Shown in pieces: positions 7,198-13,691 of a stretch of DNA of 18,883 nucleotides. The notes beneath the pieces are model-generated. The model worked only from the letters and a program-made list of their open reading frames with translations. It ran no database searches and was not told the origin of the DNA. Position 1 is the first letter of the stretch. Each line of letters opens with the position of its first letter. The position numbers were made by a program, and so were the translations under genes. This DNA comes from DASUPK01 sp046732465 (GTDB lineage Bacteria; Actinomycetota; Thermoleophilia; Solirubrobacterales; 70-9), in contig JBKPND010000018.1 in assembly GCA_046732465.1 (NCBI GenBank), positions 1 through 18,883 on the forward strand, given 5' to 3'.

Positions 7198-7644
7198 CTA
7201 AGCCGGCGAGGGGTTCTTCGCCGCGTTCTTCGCCGCGTCCTTCGCTTCGATCTCGTGGAGCGACGGCGGCTTGGTCCCCTCCTCGGTGAACTCGGGGGGC
7301 TCGTAGACCTTGCCCGGCATGGCGCCCATGGCGATCACGCGCGCAGGTTCGTCGCCGGTGATCAGCTTGCGCTTCTCGGTGGCACCGACTCGCGCGAACA
7401 CGCCCGGCTCGAGCTCGTGATCCTCGCCGCCGACCCGCAACGTCACCTTGCCGGAGAGAGGCGTGTAGACCTCCTCCTGATCGTCGTGAGTCTGGTCGTG
7501 CTCGGGGAAGTGCTGGAAGTTCGGCGGCAGGTCGATCACCGCGAGCCCGAATGAGGTCACGCCCAGTCCCGCTCGCGCACGGCGAAAGCCGCCGCCGAAG
7601 ATCGCCTCGAAGTCCTCGACGCGCTTGACGGTTACGTCTGGCAT
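7198..7644 (-). CDS. Single-domain cupin protein
   Basis: A 148-residue small beta-barrel protein of unknown substrate. Cupin motif 1 is clear: H49, H53 and E57/E58 followed by G65, enough for three of the usual metal ligands. Motif 2 (around L-E-P-G-V-F-A-R-V-G-A, residues 78-88) has Ala or Arg where the fourth ligand His is expected, so metal binding may be partial. The C-terminal tail is a Lys/Ala/Asn-rich extension made by a 12-base tandem repeat. The ATG at 7644 has a GAGAGGA-like Shine-Dalgarno about ten bases upstream. It follows the alcohol dehydrogenase by 29 bases and is probably the third gene of the fbiC operon. A role in F420 metabolism is not shown. Confidence 0.75.
   Translation of the reverse strand: MPDVTVKRVEDFEAIFGGGFRRARAGLGVTSFGLAVIDLPPNFQHFPEHDQTHDDQEEVYTPLSGKVTLRVGGEDHELEPGVFARVGATEKRKLITGDEPARVIAMGAMPGKVYEPPEFTEEGTKPPSLHEIEAKDAAKNAAKNPSPA
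7214..7249 (-). repeat. 12-base tandem repeat in the cupin tail
   Basis: Two exact copies (7214-7225 and 7226-7237, plus strand TTCTTCGCCGCG) and a third diverged copy (7238-7249). They encode repeated Ala-Ala-Lys-Asn/Asp units, a short basic and probably disordered tail. Confidence 0.75.
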
Positions 7645-7673
7645 CTGCTCAGTTCCTCTCCCACACAGTGAGG

Positions 7674-8663
7674 CTAACCGCCGATCTGGAGAACGGCGGT
7701 GCCTCGAACCCTACCGTGACGCATGTCATCTAACGCACTATTGGCCTGGGCGAGTGGGTAGAGCTGGATCTCGGTCTTCACGGGGACCTCGGGGGCGAGC
7801 CCGAGGAATTCCTCACCGTCCTTGCGCGTAAGGTTCGCGACCGAGCGCACGGAGTGCTCCCGCCAGAGGATCTCGTAGGGAAACGAGGGGATGTCGCTCA
7901 TGTGGATCCCGGCGCAGACGACCGTCCCGCCGGGCGCCAGCGCCCGCAGCGCGGCCGGGACAAGCTCGCCCGCGGGCGCGAAGATGATCGCCGCGTCCAG
8001 GTCCCGCGCCTCGGGATCGCCCACGGCACCCGCCCAGTCGGCTCCGAGCGAGCGAGCCTCCTCCTGCTTCTCGGTGTCCCCCTCGCGCGTCAGCGCGTAA
8101 ACGCTCCAGCCCCGGTGCTTCGCGACCTGGATGATCAGGTGCGCCGAGGAGCCGAAGCCGTACATTCCGAGGCGCTCCCCCTCGCCGGCGAGACGCAGCG
8201 ACCGGTAGCCGATCAGCCCCGAGCAGAGCAGTGGGGCCGCATGCTCGTCGCTGTAGGAGTCCGGTATCGGGAAGCAGAAGCGCTCGTCCGCGACAGCGCA
8301 CTCGGCGTACCCGCCGTCGAAGTCGTAGCCCATGAACTTGCCCTGCACGCAGAGGTTCTCGCGACCCGTTCGGCAGTAGCGGCAGGTCTCATCGACCCAG
8401 CCCAGCCACGGGACGCCGACTCGGTCACCGACGGTGAAGCGGTTCGCGCCCTCGCCCTGGGCGGCCACCCGCCCGACGATCATGTGGCCCGGCACGAGCG
8501 GCAGCTTCGGCTCTGTGAGCTCGCCGTCGACGATGTGGAGGTCGGTGCGGCAGACGGCGCAAGCCGAGACGTCGATCAGGATCTGGCCGGCATCCGGCAC
8601 GGGATCGGGCAGCTCACGCTCGGTGAGCGGCTCCCGCGCCTGATCCAGGACCATCGCCCTCAC
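7674..8663 (-). CDS. Zinc-dependent alcohol dehydrogenase (MDR family)
   Basis: Medium-chain NAD(P)-dependent alcohol dehydrogenase of 329 residues. Catalytic zinc ligands are C38 (C-A-V-C-R-T-D), H60 (V-P-G-H) and C147. The residue after H60 is Met where many members have Glu. In the structural-zinc loop, C94, C97 and C105 are present, but the first position aligns with D91 instead of Cys. The cofactor loop is Y-G-F-G-S-S-A (168-174). The GTG at 8663 is chosen because the family begins R-A-M-V-L; the ATG at 8654 is possible. The start lies one base beyond the fbiC stop, so the gene is almost certainly translated in coupling with fbiC. The substrate is unknown. It is of the nicotinamide (MDR) type, not the F420-dependent luciferase-like type. 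Confidence 0.88.
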   Translation of the reverse strand: MRAMVLDQAREPLTERELPDPVPDAGQILIDVSACAVCRTDLHIVDGELTEPKLPLVPGHMIVGRVAAQGEGANRFTVGDRVGVPWLGWVDETCRYCRTGRENLCVQGKFMGYDFDGGYAECAVADERFCFPIPDSYSDEHAAPLLCSGLIGYRSLRLAGEGERLGMYGFGSSAHLIIQVAKHRGWSVYALTREGDTEKQEEARSLGADWAGAVGDPEARDLDAAIIFAPAGELVPAALRALAPGGTVVCAGIHMSDIPSFPYEILWREHSVRSVANLTRKDGEEFLGLAPEVPVKTEIQLYPLAQANSALDDMRHGRVRGTAVLQIGG

Positions 8664-8664
8664 A

Positions 8665-10851
8665 TCAGTAGGTCTCGACGATCTCGTAGAGCGTCGTCCG
8701 CTGGGCCGGGGTCCTCCCGGCTCGGCGGGCGGCGCCGATCAGCTGCTCGGGCTCGAGCCGGACGCCGTGCTGCGAGCCCGCCATCCGGGAGATGTTCTCC
8801 TCCATCAGCGTCCCGCCGAGGTCGTTGACGCCCCAGCGCAGGCTCTCCGTCGCCGCGTCGAGGCCCATCTTCACCCAGCTCGCCTGCAGGTTGGGGATCG
8901 TCCTGCCGAGCGCGAGGCGGAAGGCGGCGGTGTGCTTGAGGTTGTCGCCTCGCGAAATCTCCTCCACCCCGTGCGTGCGCCCGAGCAGCGTGTTGTACGG
9001 GATGAAGCTGAGCGGGACGAACTCGGTGATCCCGCCGGTTCGCTCCTGGAGGCGACGAACGACGCGCATGTGGCGGGCGAGCTCGCGCGGCTCCTCGATG
9101 TGGCCGAACATCACGGTCGAGGTTGAGCGCAGGCCGGCCCGGTGGGAGGCCTCGATGATCTCGATCCAGCGTGCCACTGGCAACTTGTTCGGGGAGATCC
9201 GCTGGCGGACCCCGTCGTGGAGCACCTCCGCGGCAGTGCCGGGCGTCGAGCCGAGCCCGCACTCGATCAGGTACTCGAAGACCGACTCGGGGGAGCGTCC
9301 GGAGCGCTCGCACATGTAGTGGATCTCCATCGGGGAGTAGGCGTGCAGATGGATCTGCGGCGCGCACTCCTTCGCCAGGCTCAGCCAGCGGCCGTAGTCC
9401 TCGAGCGTGTAGTCCGGGTGGATGCCGCCCTGCATGCAGATCTCGGTCGCGCCGAAGTCGACGGCCTCCTGGACCCGTGCGGCGAAGTCGTCCTCGCTCA
9501 CGAGGTAGGCGTCCGGTGAGCGCTTTCCCTGCCCGAAGCCGCAGAAGGCACAGCCGACGACGCAGACGTTGGTGAAGTTGATGTTCCGGTTGACCACGAA
9601 CGTGGCCCTCTCCCCCGCGATCTCCGCGCGCAGCTCGTCCGCCGCTGCCCGCATCTCCTCGATCACCTCGGGGCGGGTCTCCGAGAACAGCGCCGTGAGC
9701 TCCTCCTCGCTGAGCTCCGCGCCGCGCCGTCCCTTCTCGATCGCGCGGGGGGCGATCTCGGGTGCGGGTGGCGCCTCCTGCCGGCGCCCGGAGCCGCGGC
9801 GCGGGATGAAGCTCCAGTACTTGAGCTTCACCACATCCAGCACGCCCTGCTCCATCCACTCCGGGTCGAGGTACTGCGGGTATGCGCAGAGCCGCTCGGT
9901 GAGCGCGTAGCCTCGCGGCGCAAGCTCCTTGCGCACCTGGTGGGGGCTCGGGAAGGGCTCTTCAGGGCTGATGTGGTCGCCGTTCGCGGACAGTCCGCCG
10001 AGGTCGGTGGCCCCGGCATCGACGAGCTCCGGCCACCAGTCCGCGAGGTTCGGCGGCACCTGGACCCCGACGTCCGGCATCAGGCGCTTTGACTCCGCTA
10101 TGAGCTGCTTCATGTCCTCCACCGAGACCGGGGTTGCCCACGCCGGCAGCGGGAGCTCGGATCCGACGGTCTTGCCGTTCGTCCAGCGCTCGCGCGAGGC
10201 CGCGTCCGCGATCTCAGCGACCTCCGCGCCGTAGTAGCGCGGATGCGGAACGAAGTTCTGGAGGATCACCTCCTGGATGTGGCCGTACTCGGCGTGGATG
10301 GCGGCGATCGCCTCGAGCGCGCGCACCCTCTCGTCTTCCGTCTCCCCGATCCCGACCAGGATCCCGGTCGTGAAGGGGATCCGAAGGTCGCCGGCCAGCC
10401 GCATCGTCTCCAGCCGCCGCGCCGGCTGCTTGGTAGGCGAACCCTGATGGACGACGAGGTCCGGGTTGATCGACTCGAGCATCAGACCCTGCGAGGCGGT
10501 CACCTCGCGCAGCCGGGCAAGGTCCTCGCGCGAGAGCACCCCCAGATTCGTGTGCGGCAGCAGCCCGCGCTCGATTCCGCGCTGACAGGCCCAGACGACG
10601 TAGGAGGTGAAGTCGTCATGGCCCCACTCGCGCAGCCGCTCGGCGACCTCCGGGTTCACCTCGGGGCGCTCGCCGGTGAGGATGAGGAGCTCCTTGGCGT
10701 TTCGCCGCACCGCCTCATCCAGGCGGCGCTCGACCTCGTCCGGCTCGTGAATGTGCGCGCGGTGCGTGGCGAAGGCGCAGTACTTGCAGTAGCACTGACA
10801 CGTCCGCGAGAGCGACAGCGTGTAGTTGCGCGAGAAGGTCACCCTGCGCAT
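8665..10851 (-). CDS. fbiC: FO synthase, CofG-CofH fusion (FbiC)
   Basis: Makes the deazaflavin FO (7,8-didemethyl-8-hydroxy-5-deazariboflavin) from tyrosine and the ribityl-aminouracil intermediate of riboflavin synthesis. There are two radical-SAM domains in one 728-residue chain: the CofG part at about 1-340 with iron-sulfur Cys C18, C22 and C25 (CxxxCxxC), then a charged Arg/Pro/Glu linker at about 350-400, then the CofH part with C430, C434 and C437. Both clusters are intact. The CofG-then-CofH order is that of actinobacterial FbiC, though the chain is shorter than the mycobacterial protein of about 850 residues. The ATG at 10851 has TAGGTT nine bases upstream and no Shine-Dalgarno, so the mRNA is probably leaderless. 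It heads an operon with the alcohol dehydrogenase and cupin. Confidence 0.96.
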   Translation of the reverse strand: MRRVTFSRNYTLSLSRTCQCYCKYCAFATHRAHIHEPDEVERRLDEAVRRNAKELLILTGERPEVNPEVAERLREWGHDDFTSYVVWACQRGIERGLLPHTNLGVLSREDLARLREVTASQGLMLESINPDLVVHQGSPTKQPARRLETMRLAGDLRIPFTTGILVGIGETEDERVRALEAIAAIHAEYGHIQEVILQNFVPHPRYYGAEVAEIADAASRERWTNGKTVGSELPLPAWATPVSVEDMKQLIAESKRLMPDVGVQVPPNLADWWPELVDAGATDLGGLSANGDHISPEEPFPSPHQVRKELAPRGYALTERLCAYPQYLDPEWMEQGVLDVVKLKYWSFIPRRGSGRRQEAPPAPEIAPRAIEKGRRGAELSEEELTALFSETRPEVIEEMRAAADELRAEIAGERATFVVNRNINFTNVCVVGCAFCGFGQGKRSPDAYLVSEDDFAARVQEAVDFGATEICMQGGIHPDYTLEDYGRWLSLAKECAPQIHLHAYSPMEIHYMCERSGRSPESVFEYLIECGLGSTPGTAAEVLHDGVRQRISPNKLPVARWIEIIEASHRAGLRSTSTVMFGHIEEPRELARHMRVVRRLQERTGGITEFVPLSFIPYNTLLGRTHGVEEISRGDNLKHTAAFRLALGRTIPNLQASWVKMGLDAATESLRWGVNDLGGTLMEENISRMAGSQHGVRLEPEQLIGAARRAGRTPAQRTTLYEIVETY

Positions 10852-10860
10852 CGTCTGATC

Positions 10861-10866
10861 AACCTA
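10861..10866 (-). promoter_or_regulatory. Putative leaderless -10 for fbiC
   Basis: TAGGTT on the minus strand, nine bases before the ATG at 10851. No convincing -35 was seen. Confidence 0.4.
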
Positions 10867-10908
10867 GCGAAGCAGGGTTGCCAGGGCAGAGGCGCCCGCG
10901 CCGCATAT

Positions 10909-10932
10909 CCCCGCAGGGCGAAGCCCGAGGGG
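10909..10932 (-). terminator. Hairpin downstream of the MIP channel gene
   Basis: Nested arms CCCC (10909-10912)/GGGG (10929-10932) and GGGC (10916-10919)/GCCC (10923-10926) around a GAA loop. It lies 33 bases past the MIP stop and before the fbiC promoter, where a terminator is expected. There is no U-tract on the minus strand, so it could be a factor-dependent terminator or a REP-like palindrome. Confidence 0.4.
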
Positions 10933-10964
10933 AGGGGCGTGATGGCGAAGCCGTCAGCCGGGAG

Positions 10965-11777
10965 TTAGTTGCCGGCGATGCCACCCGGCGGTGGCGACGG
11001 TGGCCGCTCCTGTCGAAGCGGCGGCGCCTCCCCGGCGGGCGGCGCGGGACCGCGCGGCGCGACCCTGTCCGCGGCCTCCTGCACCGGCCCGCTGGCGGGC
11101 TCGATGACGAACTTGTAGACCGCCGCGGCGAGCAAGCCACCCACGATCGGGCCGAGGATGTAGGCCCACCAGTCGGTGAAGTGGTTGCCGACGAGCGCCG
11201 GACCGAACCAGCGGGCGGGATTGAGCGAGCCGCCGGACAGCGGTCCCAGCACCATGACTCCCAGTCCCAGCGCGCCACCCGCGGCGAGCGCCGCCCAGCG
11301 GCGAATCTCCGGGTTGAGCGCGACCGCGAGCACGGCCAGCACCAGGACGAAGGCGCCTATGCCCTCTACGAGGAAGCCCTGGAAGGCACTGCCCAGCAGA
11401 GGACTGATCTTCGGCGTCCCGTAGTCGGAGGCCCGGCCCTCGTCGAGCAGGAAGGCCTTGGTGAGCAGGGCGCCGAGGACGCCGCCCGAGAGCTGGGCGA
11501 GGATGTAGACGAGGCCGTCAACCGGATCGATCCGCCGCAGGGCGATGAAGCCCGCTGTGACCGCCGGGTTGAAGTGCCCGCCGCTCGCCACGCCGATGCT
11601 GATGATCAGCGCGAACAGCACGAGGAAGTGGACCAGACCCACGACCGCGTAGTCGGATCCGAACTGCGAGCTCTGACCGGTCGCGACGTAGAGCGCGACG
11701 ACGCTGGTGATGAAGAAGACCAGGAGCAACGTGCCGATCAGCTCGGCGATGTACGCGGCGAGACCTCGATCTTGCAC
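10965..11777 (-). CDS. MIP-family channel (aquaporin / glycerol facilitator)
   Basis: Integral membrane channel for water or small neutral solutes, 270 residues with six hydrophobic helices. Both pore signatures are present: G-H-F-N-P-A-V-T after the second helix and S-L-N-P-A-R-W-F-G-P-A after the fifth, the Arg being the selectivity-filter residue. The length and short loops look more like AqpZ than the longer GlpF, but substrate choice is uncertain. The C-terminus is Pro/Arg-rich and cytoplasmic. The GTG at 11777 is well supported by GAGGAGG (11787-11793) nine bases upstream, the strongest Shine-Dalgarno in the window. The leader contains a terminator-like hairpin with a U7 tract, suggesting regulated expression. 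It is divergent from the solute-binding lipoprotein. Confidence 0.92.
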   Translation of the reverse strand: MQDRGLAAYIAELIGTLLLVFFITSVVALYVATGQSSQFGSDYAVVGLVHFLVLFALIISIGVASGGHFNPAVTAGFIALRRIDPVDGLVYILAQLSGGVLGALLTKAFLLDEGRASDYGTPKISPLLGSAFQGFLVEGIGAFVLVLAVLAVALNPEIRRWAALAAGGALGLGVMVLGPLSGGSLNPARWFGPALVGNHFTDWWAYILGPIVGGLLAAAVYKFVIEPASGPVQEAADRVAPRGPAPPAGEAPPLRQERPPSPPPGGIAGN

Positions 11778-11786
11778 TTGAAGCGA

Positions 11787-11793
11787 CCTCCTC
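11787..11793 (-). promoter_or_regulatory. Strong Shine-Dalgarno of the MIP gene
   Basis: GAGGAGG on the minus strand, nine bases before the GTG at 11777. It fixes that start and contrasts with the many genes here that lack any ribosome binding site. Confidence 0.8.
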
Positions 11794-11800
11794 GTAGTCC

Positions 11801-11826
11801 AAAAAAAGTGCTGACCGGACGTCAGC
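11801..11826 (-). terminator. Terminator-like hairpin in the MIP leader
   Basis: On the minus strand GCTGAC (11821-11826), a five-base loop, GTCAGC (11810-11815), two bases, then seven T (11801-11807). This is a textbook intrinsic terminator shape. No minus-strand gene precedes it nearby; it lies seven bases before the Shine-Dalgarno of the MIP gene. It is therefore a candidate attenuator or protective 5' stem rather than the end of an upstream gene. Confidence 0.6.
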
Positions 11827-11833
11827 GGCGCGC

Positions 11834-11839
11834 AGTCTA
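11834..11839 (-). promoter_or_regulatory. Possible -10 of the MIP gene
   Basis: TAGACT on the minus strand. If used, transcription would start close to 11827-11826, at the first base of the leader hairpin, giving a leader of about 50 bases. Other AT-rich hexamers further upstream are possible. Confidence 0.3.
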
Positions 11840-11897
11840 ACTGGATTTCCCGTGCGGCCGAGACCCCTGCGACAACCTTTTATCCGAGCCTTATGAA

Positions 11898-11926
11898 ACG
11901 GGTTGCTCCGTCGGAGCACCCTCGCA
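11898..11926 (-). repeat. Palindromic repeat, copy B
   Basis: Inverted copy of the element at 4693-4732. On the minus strand it has the same 15-base left block (11912-11926) and 12-base right block (11898-11909), but a two-base spacer instead of 13 bases. It folds into a tight hairpin and lies across the spacer and -35 region of the solute-binding protein promoter. Confidence 0.55.
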
Positions 11927-11934
11927 TATAGGGT
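11903..11934 (+). promoter_or_regulatory. Promoter of the solute-binding lipoprotein
   Basis: TTGCTC at 11903-11908 and TATAGG/TAGGGT at 11927-11934, with an 18- or 20-base spacer, followed nine bases later by the ATG at 11944. This is the best -35/-10 pair in the window. It overlaps palindrome copy B, and there is no Shine-Dalgarno, so the message is probably leaderless. Confidence 0.5.
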
Positions 11935-11943
11935 CAGTCGCGG

Positions 11944-12960
11944 ATGAGACGGGTCGCCGCGCTGCTGGCGGCCGCCCTCCTCGGAGCAGCCCTGGCCGGC
12001 TGCGGAGGGGGCGGCGCTGAACCGGGCGCGCCGAAGGGCGCGACCCTGGTCCTCGACTTCCAGCCGAACGCCGTGCACTCCGGGATCTACGCGGCGCAGG
12101 CGAACGGCTACTTCAAGGACCGCGGCATCGACCTCCACATCCAGGAGCCCTCGAGCACCGCGGACAGCGCCAAGTTGCTCGAGACGGGACGGGCCGACTT
12201 CGCGGTCATGGACATCAACGACTTCGGCATCGCCCGCGAGCGGGGCCTCGACGTGGTGGCGATCGCTGCGATCGTCCAGCGTCCGCTCGCGTCGGTGATC
12301 GCGCGCGACCCCAGTGAGATCCGAACACCCGCGGACCTGGCGGGCAAGACGATCGGGGTCACCGGCGTCCCTTCTGACGATGCGGTGCTCGACACTGTTC
12401 TCCGGTCCGGGGGTGTGGATCCGTCGGACGTGCATCGCGTGACGATCGGCTTCAACGCGGTCGCCGACCTGGCGGCCGGCAAGCTGGACGCCGCCACCGC
12501 CTTCTGGAACGCCGAGGGGGTCGAGCTTCAGCAACAAGGGATCCCGATCCGGGAGTTCCGTGTCGATGACTTCGGGGCGCCGAGGTATCCCGAACTCGTG
12601 GTGGCGACGTCCGAGGCCAGGATCGCGCGCGACCGGTGCGCACCTGATCAGGCACTCGTGGCTGGACTCGAGCGCGGGTACTCGAGCCTCCACAAGGATC
12701 CCGGCTCGGCACTCGATGATCTGATCTCCGAAAACAGCGGCCTAGATCGAGACTCTCAGCAGGCGCAGCTCGACTCGCTGGCGAAGGCCCATTCGTGGTC
12801 AGTTACGGACCGGACGCCCGGATTCACGGCTGGGCTCGTCCAACCTCACGCCTCCGCGTGGGTTCGGTGGGCCGGAGCCCACGGCTTGATCGCGGAGGCC
12901 TCCGAAAACCAGGTCTCGCAGGGTTTCGTTGAGATATCGCCGAGTGAGGGCTGCGAGTAG
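11944..12960 (+). CDS. NMT1/ThiY-like ABC solute-binding lipoprotein
   Basis: Extracytoplasmic binding protein tethered to the membrane by lipid. The first 20 residues form a lipoprotein signal with lipobox L-A-G-C20, followed by a Gly-rich linker. The 338-residue body has the NMT1/THI5-like start (L-D-F-Q-P-N then H-S-G-I-Y-A-A-Q, G-Y-F-K-D-R-G-I-D-L), the E-T-G-R-A-D-F-A-V-M-D hinge, and L-A-G-K-T-I-G-V-T-G-V-P. Relatives bind pyrimidines (thiamine precursor HMP), riboflavin precursors, taurine, sulfonates or nitrate, so the ligand is open. No ABC permease or ATPase gene lies in the window, so its transporter must be elsewhere. The ATG at 11944 fits the signal peptide and a leaderless start. 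A GC hairpin follows the stop. Confidence 0.85.
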   Translation: MRRVAALLAAALLGAALAGCGGGGAEPGAPKGATLVLDFQPNAVHSGIYAAQANGYFKDRGIDLHIQEPSSTADSAKLLETGRADFAVMDINDFGIARERGLDVVAIAAIVQRPLASVIARDPSEIRTPADLAGKTIGVTGVPSDDAVLDTVLRSGGVDPSDVHRVTIGFNAVADLAAGKLDAATAFWNAEGVELQQQGIPIREFRVDDFGAPRYPELVVATSEARIARDRCAPDQALVAGLERGYSSLHKDPGSALDDLISENSGLDRDSQQAQLDSLAKAHSWSVTDRTPGFTAGLVQPHASAWVRWAGAHGLIAEASENQVSQGFVEISPSEGCE

Positions 12961-12987
12961 GGGCGCCTGCGCCCAGTTGGCGCGCCA
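12961..12987. terminator. Possible bidirectional terminator between convergent genes
   Basis: GGGCG/CGCCC hairpin (12961-12974) immediately after the lipoprotein stop and a perfect 10-base palindrome TGGCGCGCCA (12978-12987) just before the receiver gene's stop. Both lie in the 30-base convergent gap. There are no T-tracts. Confidence 0.4.
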
Positions 12988-12990
12988 GGT

Positions 12991-13308
12991 TCAGCCGAGC
13001 GCGCGTTCCACCAGCTCCGGCAGCTCCCTGACCATCCGGCTGCGCGGCACCGCGAAGGCCAACCCGGCTTCTTCGGCGCGGGTCTTGGTGTCGACGTCCG
13101 TGTGTTGGTAGAAGCCGATCACGGGCACACTCAGGTCGCCGAGCGCCTCGGGCGGGACGGCGTCGAGGTCGGCGACCACCAGATCGATGCCGTCGAGCTC
13201 GTCGGGCAGCTCGGTGTCCTGCTCGACCTCATGGCCACTCTCCTCCAGCGAGGTGCGCACCCGGCTCGCCAGCATCAGATCCGCCACCACGGCAGCGACC
13301 CTGGCCAT
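12991..13308 (-). CDS. Degenerate response-regulator receiver protein
   Basis: A 105-residue stand-alone CheY-like domain with no output domain. The alternating pattern begins A-A-V-V-A-D10, and strand 3 ends D-L-V-V-A-D47, so a phosphoacceptor-like Asp is present. The switch Thr/Ser after strand 4 is replaced (V-I-G-F-Y-Q) and the conserved Lys after strand 5 is lost (A-V-P-R-S-R). Phosphorylation by a standard kinase is therefore doubtful, and the protein may be an adaptor. No histidine kinase is nearby. The ATG at 13308 lies seven bases after the stop of the upstream 120-residue gene, so the two are likely co-transcribed. Confidence 0.65.
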   Translation of the reverse strand: MARVAAVVADLMLASRVRTSLEESGHEVEQDTELPDELDGIDLVVADLDAVPPEALGDLSVPVIGFYQHTDVDTKTRAEEAGLAFAVPRSRMVRELPELVERALG

Positions 13309-13315
13309 CTCAGCG

Positions 13316-13678
13316 CTACAGGCTTCGCCGGCGCAGGAAGTCGCGGCGCACGCTGTCCGGCCGCCCCCACCACTCCACGACCTCCGCCCGTCCCTCCTGG
13401 GCGTCGCGGACGCGCAACTCGCCCCCGATCGACTCGCGGTCGAGCTTGGCGAGGATCCCCTTCACCGTCTCGGGAGCGGCCGCGTGTCCGAAGCGGTGCG
13501 CGACATTGATCCGCCAGTGCCAATCGGCCCTCGAGTAGGGCTGTGCGTTCACCTGGGAGAGCATCACTGCGGCGTCGACGTAGCGAGACTCGTCGGCGAT
13601 CCGCAGATCGAGGGCGAGGTCCGTCCAGTCATCGGAGAGCGAGTCGACGACCTCCTGGAAGTCCTGGGCAAGGGCCAC
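13316..13678 (-). CDS. Conserved-looking protein of unknown function
   Basis: A 120-residue soluble protein I do not recognise. It is rich in Asp and Arg, with a Trp-rich centre (Y-S-R-A-D-W-H-W-R-I-N-V-A-H-R-F-G-H-A) and a late E-W-W-G-R-P-D-S-V-R-R-D-F-L-R-R-R tail. It has no membrane segment or signal peptide. Coding looks real: the frame fills the space between two well-placed genes and keeps GC-rich third positions. The GTG at 13678 has TAGGCT six bases upstream, 13 bases after the SRPBCC stop. It is followed closely by the receiver-like gene. Confidence 0.6.
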   Translation of the reverse strand: MALAQDFQEVVDSLSDDWTDLALDLRIADESRYVDAAVMLSQVNAQPYSRADWHWRINVAHRFGHAAAPETVKGILAKLDRESIGGELRVRDAQEGRAEVVEWWGRPDSVRRDFLRRRSL

Positions 13679-13684
13679 GGCCCA

Positions 13685-13690
13685 AGCCTA
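13685..13690 (-). promoter_or_regulatory. Putative leaderless -10 for the 120-residue gene
   Basis: TAGGCT on the minus strand, six bases before the GTG at 13678, in the 13-base gap after the SRPBCC stop. Confidence 0.35.
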
Positions 13691-13691
13691 G

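Noticed and set aside
7214..7249. Tandem repeat considered as CRISPR or a mobile-element remnant
   Set aside because: The units are 12 bases, contiguous and in frame inside the cupin tail, with no spacers; a simple coding repeat explains them.
11778..11943. Known riboswitch class (for example the c-di-AMP ydaO type) upstream of the MIP gene
   Set aside because: I could not recognise the conserved core of any known class; only the hairpin with U-tract is visible.
11518..12693. Minus-strand open frame of 391 codons across the MIP-lipoprotein region
   Set aside because: It crosses both well-supported genes antisense or out of frame and their divergent promoters, and shows no recognisable domain.
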